Positions 5,875-6,833 of a stretch of 6,833 nt of DNA are shown here, piece after piece (within the stretch, counting starts at the first letter, position 1; each line of letters starts with the position of its first letter). A program made the translations under genes and the position numbers. The stretch is from assembly GCA_023433855.1 (NCBI GenBank), contig JAEYTV010000174.1:1-6833 (forward strand). The letters run 5' to 3'. Under the pieces are notes generated by a model. That model was not told the origin of the DNA and did no database searches. It saw nothing but the letters and a program-made list of their open reading frames with translations. Source of the DNA: Pseudomonadota bacterium. GTDB lineage: Bacteria > Pseudomonadota > Alphaproteobacteria > Rhizobiales > Rhizobiaceae.

Positions 5875-6819
5875 TTGAAACATTTTGTTCTAGCTTCGAT
5901 TCTCGCGGGAGCTCTGGCTTTGCCGGCTGCAGCGGCCGATTATACGATCATGGCCCCAGCCGCCCCGGGCGGCGGATGGGACCAGACCGCCCGCTCGCTT
6001 CAGACCGCCCTGCAGGAAGAGGGCATCTCCGGCAATGTCCAGGTCGTCAACGTACCTGGCGCCGGTGGCACGATCGGCATCGCTCAGTTCGCGAGCCAGC
6101 AGAAGGGCAATCCGAACGCGCTGATCGTCGGGGGTTATGTCATGGTCGGCGCGATCCTGACCAACCAATCGCCCGTCACCCTGAAGGATGTCACCCCAAT
6201 TGCTCGCCTGACCGGCGAATACGAGGCGATCGTCGTTCCGGCGTCATCCGAGATCCAGTCGATCGATCAGCTCATCGATGCTCTCAAGAAGGATCCCGGT
6301 TCGGTTTCCTGGGCAGGCGGTTCTGCCGGAGGCACCGATCACATCGCAGTCGGCCTGCTTGCCAAGGCTGCCGGCGTCGACCCGACGAAGATCAACTACA
6401 TCGCCTATTCGGGCGGCGGTGAGGCGCTCGCTGCCATCCTGGGCAGCCAGGTTACCGCCGGGGTCTCCAGCTACGGTGAGTTCGAATCCCAAGTCAAGGC
6501 AGGCACATTGCGCTTGCTCGCAGTGTCGAGTGAGGAGCGTATCGAGGGCGTCGATGCTCCGACGCTGAAGGAATCCGGCTATGACGTCGTGCTGCAGAAC
6601 TGGCGCATGGTAGCTGCGGCTCCAGGCCTGTCGGACGAGCAGAAGGCTGCCGTGCTCGCCGACATCGAGAAGCTGGCAAAATCTGCAACCTGGCAGGAGA
6701 CGCTGAAGACAAAGGGCTGGGCCGACACCTATCTGGCCGGCGATGCCTTCGAAGAGCAGCTCGCGCAGGACATCAGCGCTACGGAAACCATTCTGAAGGA
6801 CATCGGGCTGGTTAAATGA
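5875..6819 (+). CDS. tctC: Tripartite tricarboxylate transporter receptor, TctC family
   Basis: A periplasmic solute receptor (PF03401 family) that delivers a carboxylate-like substrate to the TctA/TctB membrane pair. I choose TTG 5875: GGAGGA at 5865-5870 lies 4 nt upstream, and the product then begins M-K-H-F-V-L-A-S with a clean 21-residue signal peptide cleaved before Asp22. The frame stays open back to GTG 5773, and ATG 5863 is also possible, but the latter would overlap the Shine-Dalgarno. The product has 314 aa, near the usual size. Motifs: APAAPGGGWDQTAR at 27-40, NVPGAGGTIG at 59-68, and GGSAGGTDH at 148-156, all in the positions expected for ligand-contact loops. The stop overlaps the next start (ATGA), indicating a tctCBA operon. 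The substrate cannot be read from the sequence. In the Bordetella Bct system the TctC homologue also signals to the TctE-type kinase. Confidence 0.94.
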   Translation: MKHFVLASILAGALALPAAAADYTIMAPAAPGGGWDQTARSLQTALQEEGISGNVQVVNVPGAGGTIGIAQFASQQKGNPNALIVGGYVMVGAILTNQSPVTLKDVTPIARLTGEYEAIVVPASSEIQSIDQLIDALKKDPGSVSWAGGSAGGTDHIAVGLLAKAAGVDPTKINYIAYSGGGEALAAILGSQVTAGVSSYGEFESQVKAGTLRLLAVSSEERIEGVDAPTLKESGYDVVLQNWRMVAAAPGLSDEQKAAVLADIEKLAKSATWQETLKTKGWADTYLAGDAFEEQLAQDISATETILKDIGLVK

Positions 6820-6833
6820 GCCTCGACCACACC
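6816..6833 (+). CDS. Start of the next transporter gene, probably TctB (runs off the right edge)
   Basis: An ATG at 6816 overlaps the tctC stop in the form ATGA and opens M-S-L-D-H-T to the end of the window. Six residues cannot identify a family. The call rests on gene order: in TTT operons tctC is commonly followed by tctB, the small four-helix membrane subunit, and then tctA, and the overlap implies translational coupling. Confidence 0.5.

Overview
The window looks like chromosomal DNA from a high-GC alphaproteobacterium, most likely of the order Hyphomicrobiales (Rhizobiales). The evidence is a cmk-rpsA pair on the minus strand, a divergent FYDLN acid-domain protein of the rhizobial type, and a tRNA-Ala(GGC) next to it. 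I cannot name the genus from sequence alone.

Left part (1-2002), housekeeping. The minus strand carries the first 13 codons of rpsA (ribosomal protein S1) and the complete cmk (cytidylate kinase). They are separated by a 160-nt leader with three inverted repeats. Upstream of cmk, where aroA sits in many alphaproteobacteria, there is instead a broken remnant of a PaiB-family FMN-binding protein with two frameshifts and a large internal deletion. On the plus strand follow a candidate promoter, the FYDLN protein with its hyper-acidic tail, a stem-loop after its stop, a candidate tRNA promoter and the tRNA-Ala gene. Positions 2003-2414 hold no gene I can support.

Right part (2415-6833), a nutrient-sensing and uptake locus. 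A TctE-like sensor kinase and a TctD-like OmpR-family regulator overlap by ATGA and read leftward. Divergent from them is a periplasmic substrate-binding protein of the iron/AfuA type (COG1840) with no ABC permease or ATPase beside it. Next, in the same direction, comes tctC, the periplasmic receptor of a tripartite tricarboxylate transporter (TTT). The last 18 bases are the start of a following gene, probably tctB, overlapping tctC by ATGA.

How the parts may work together (inference): the kinase/regulator pair senses a small carboxylate-like solute and activates the TTT operon. The orphan binding protein resembles in arrangement the periplasmic regulator PgtC of the Salmonella Pgt system, and TctC itself could also signal, as reported for BctC of Bordetella. 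Just upstream of tctC are three 7-bp direct repeats (ATGTCAG, ATGTCAG, ATGTGAT) at an exact 11-bp period, the geometry of OmpR/PhoB-family binding sites. This array is the strongest candidate operator for the regulator and the most testable new element in the window.
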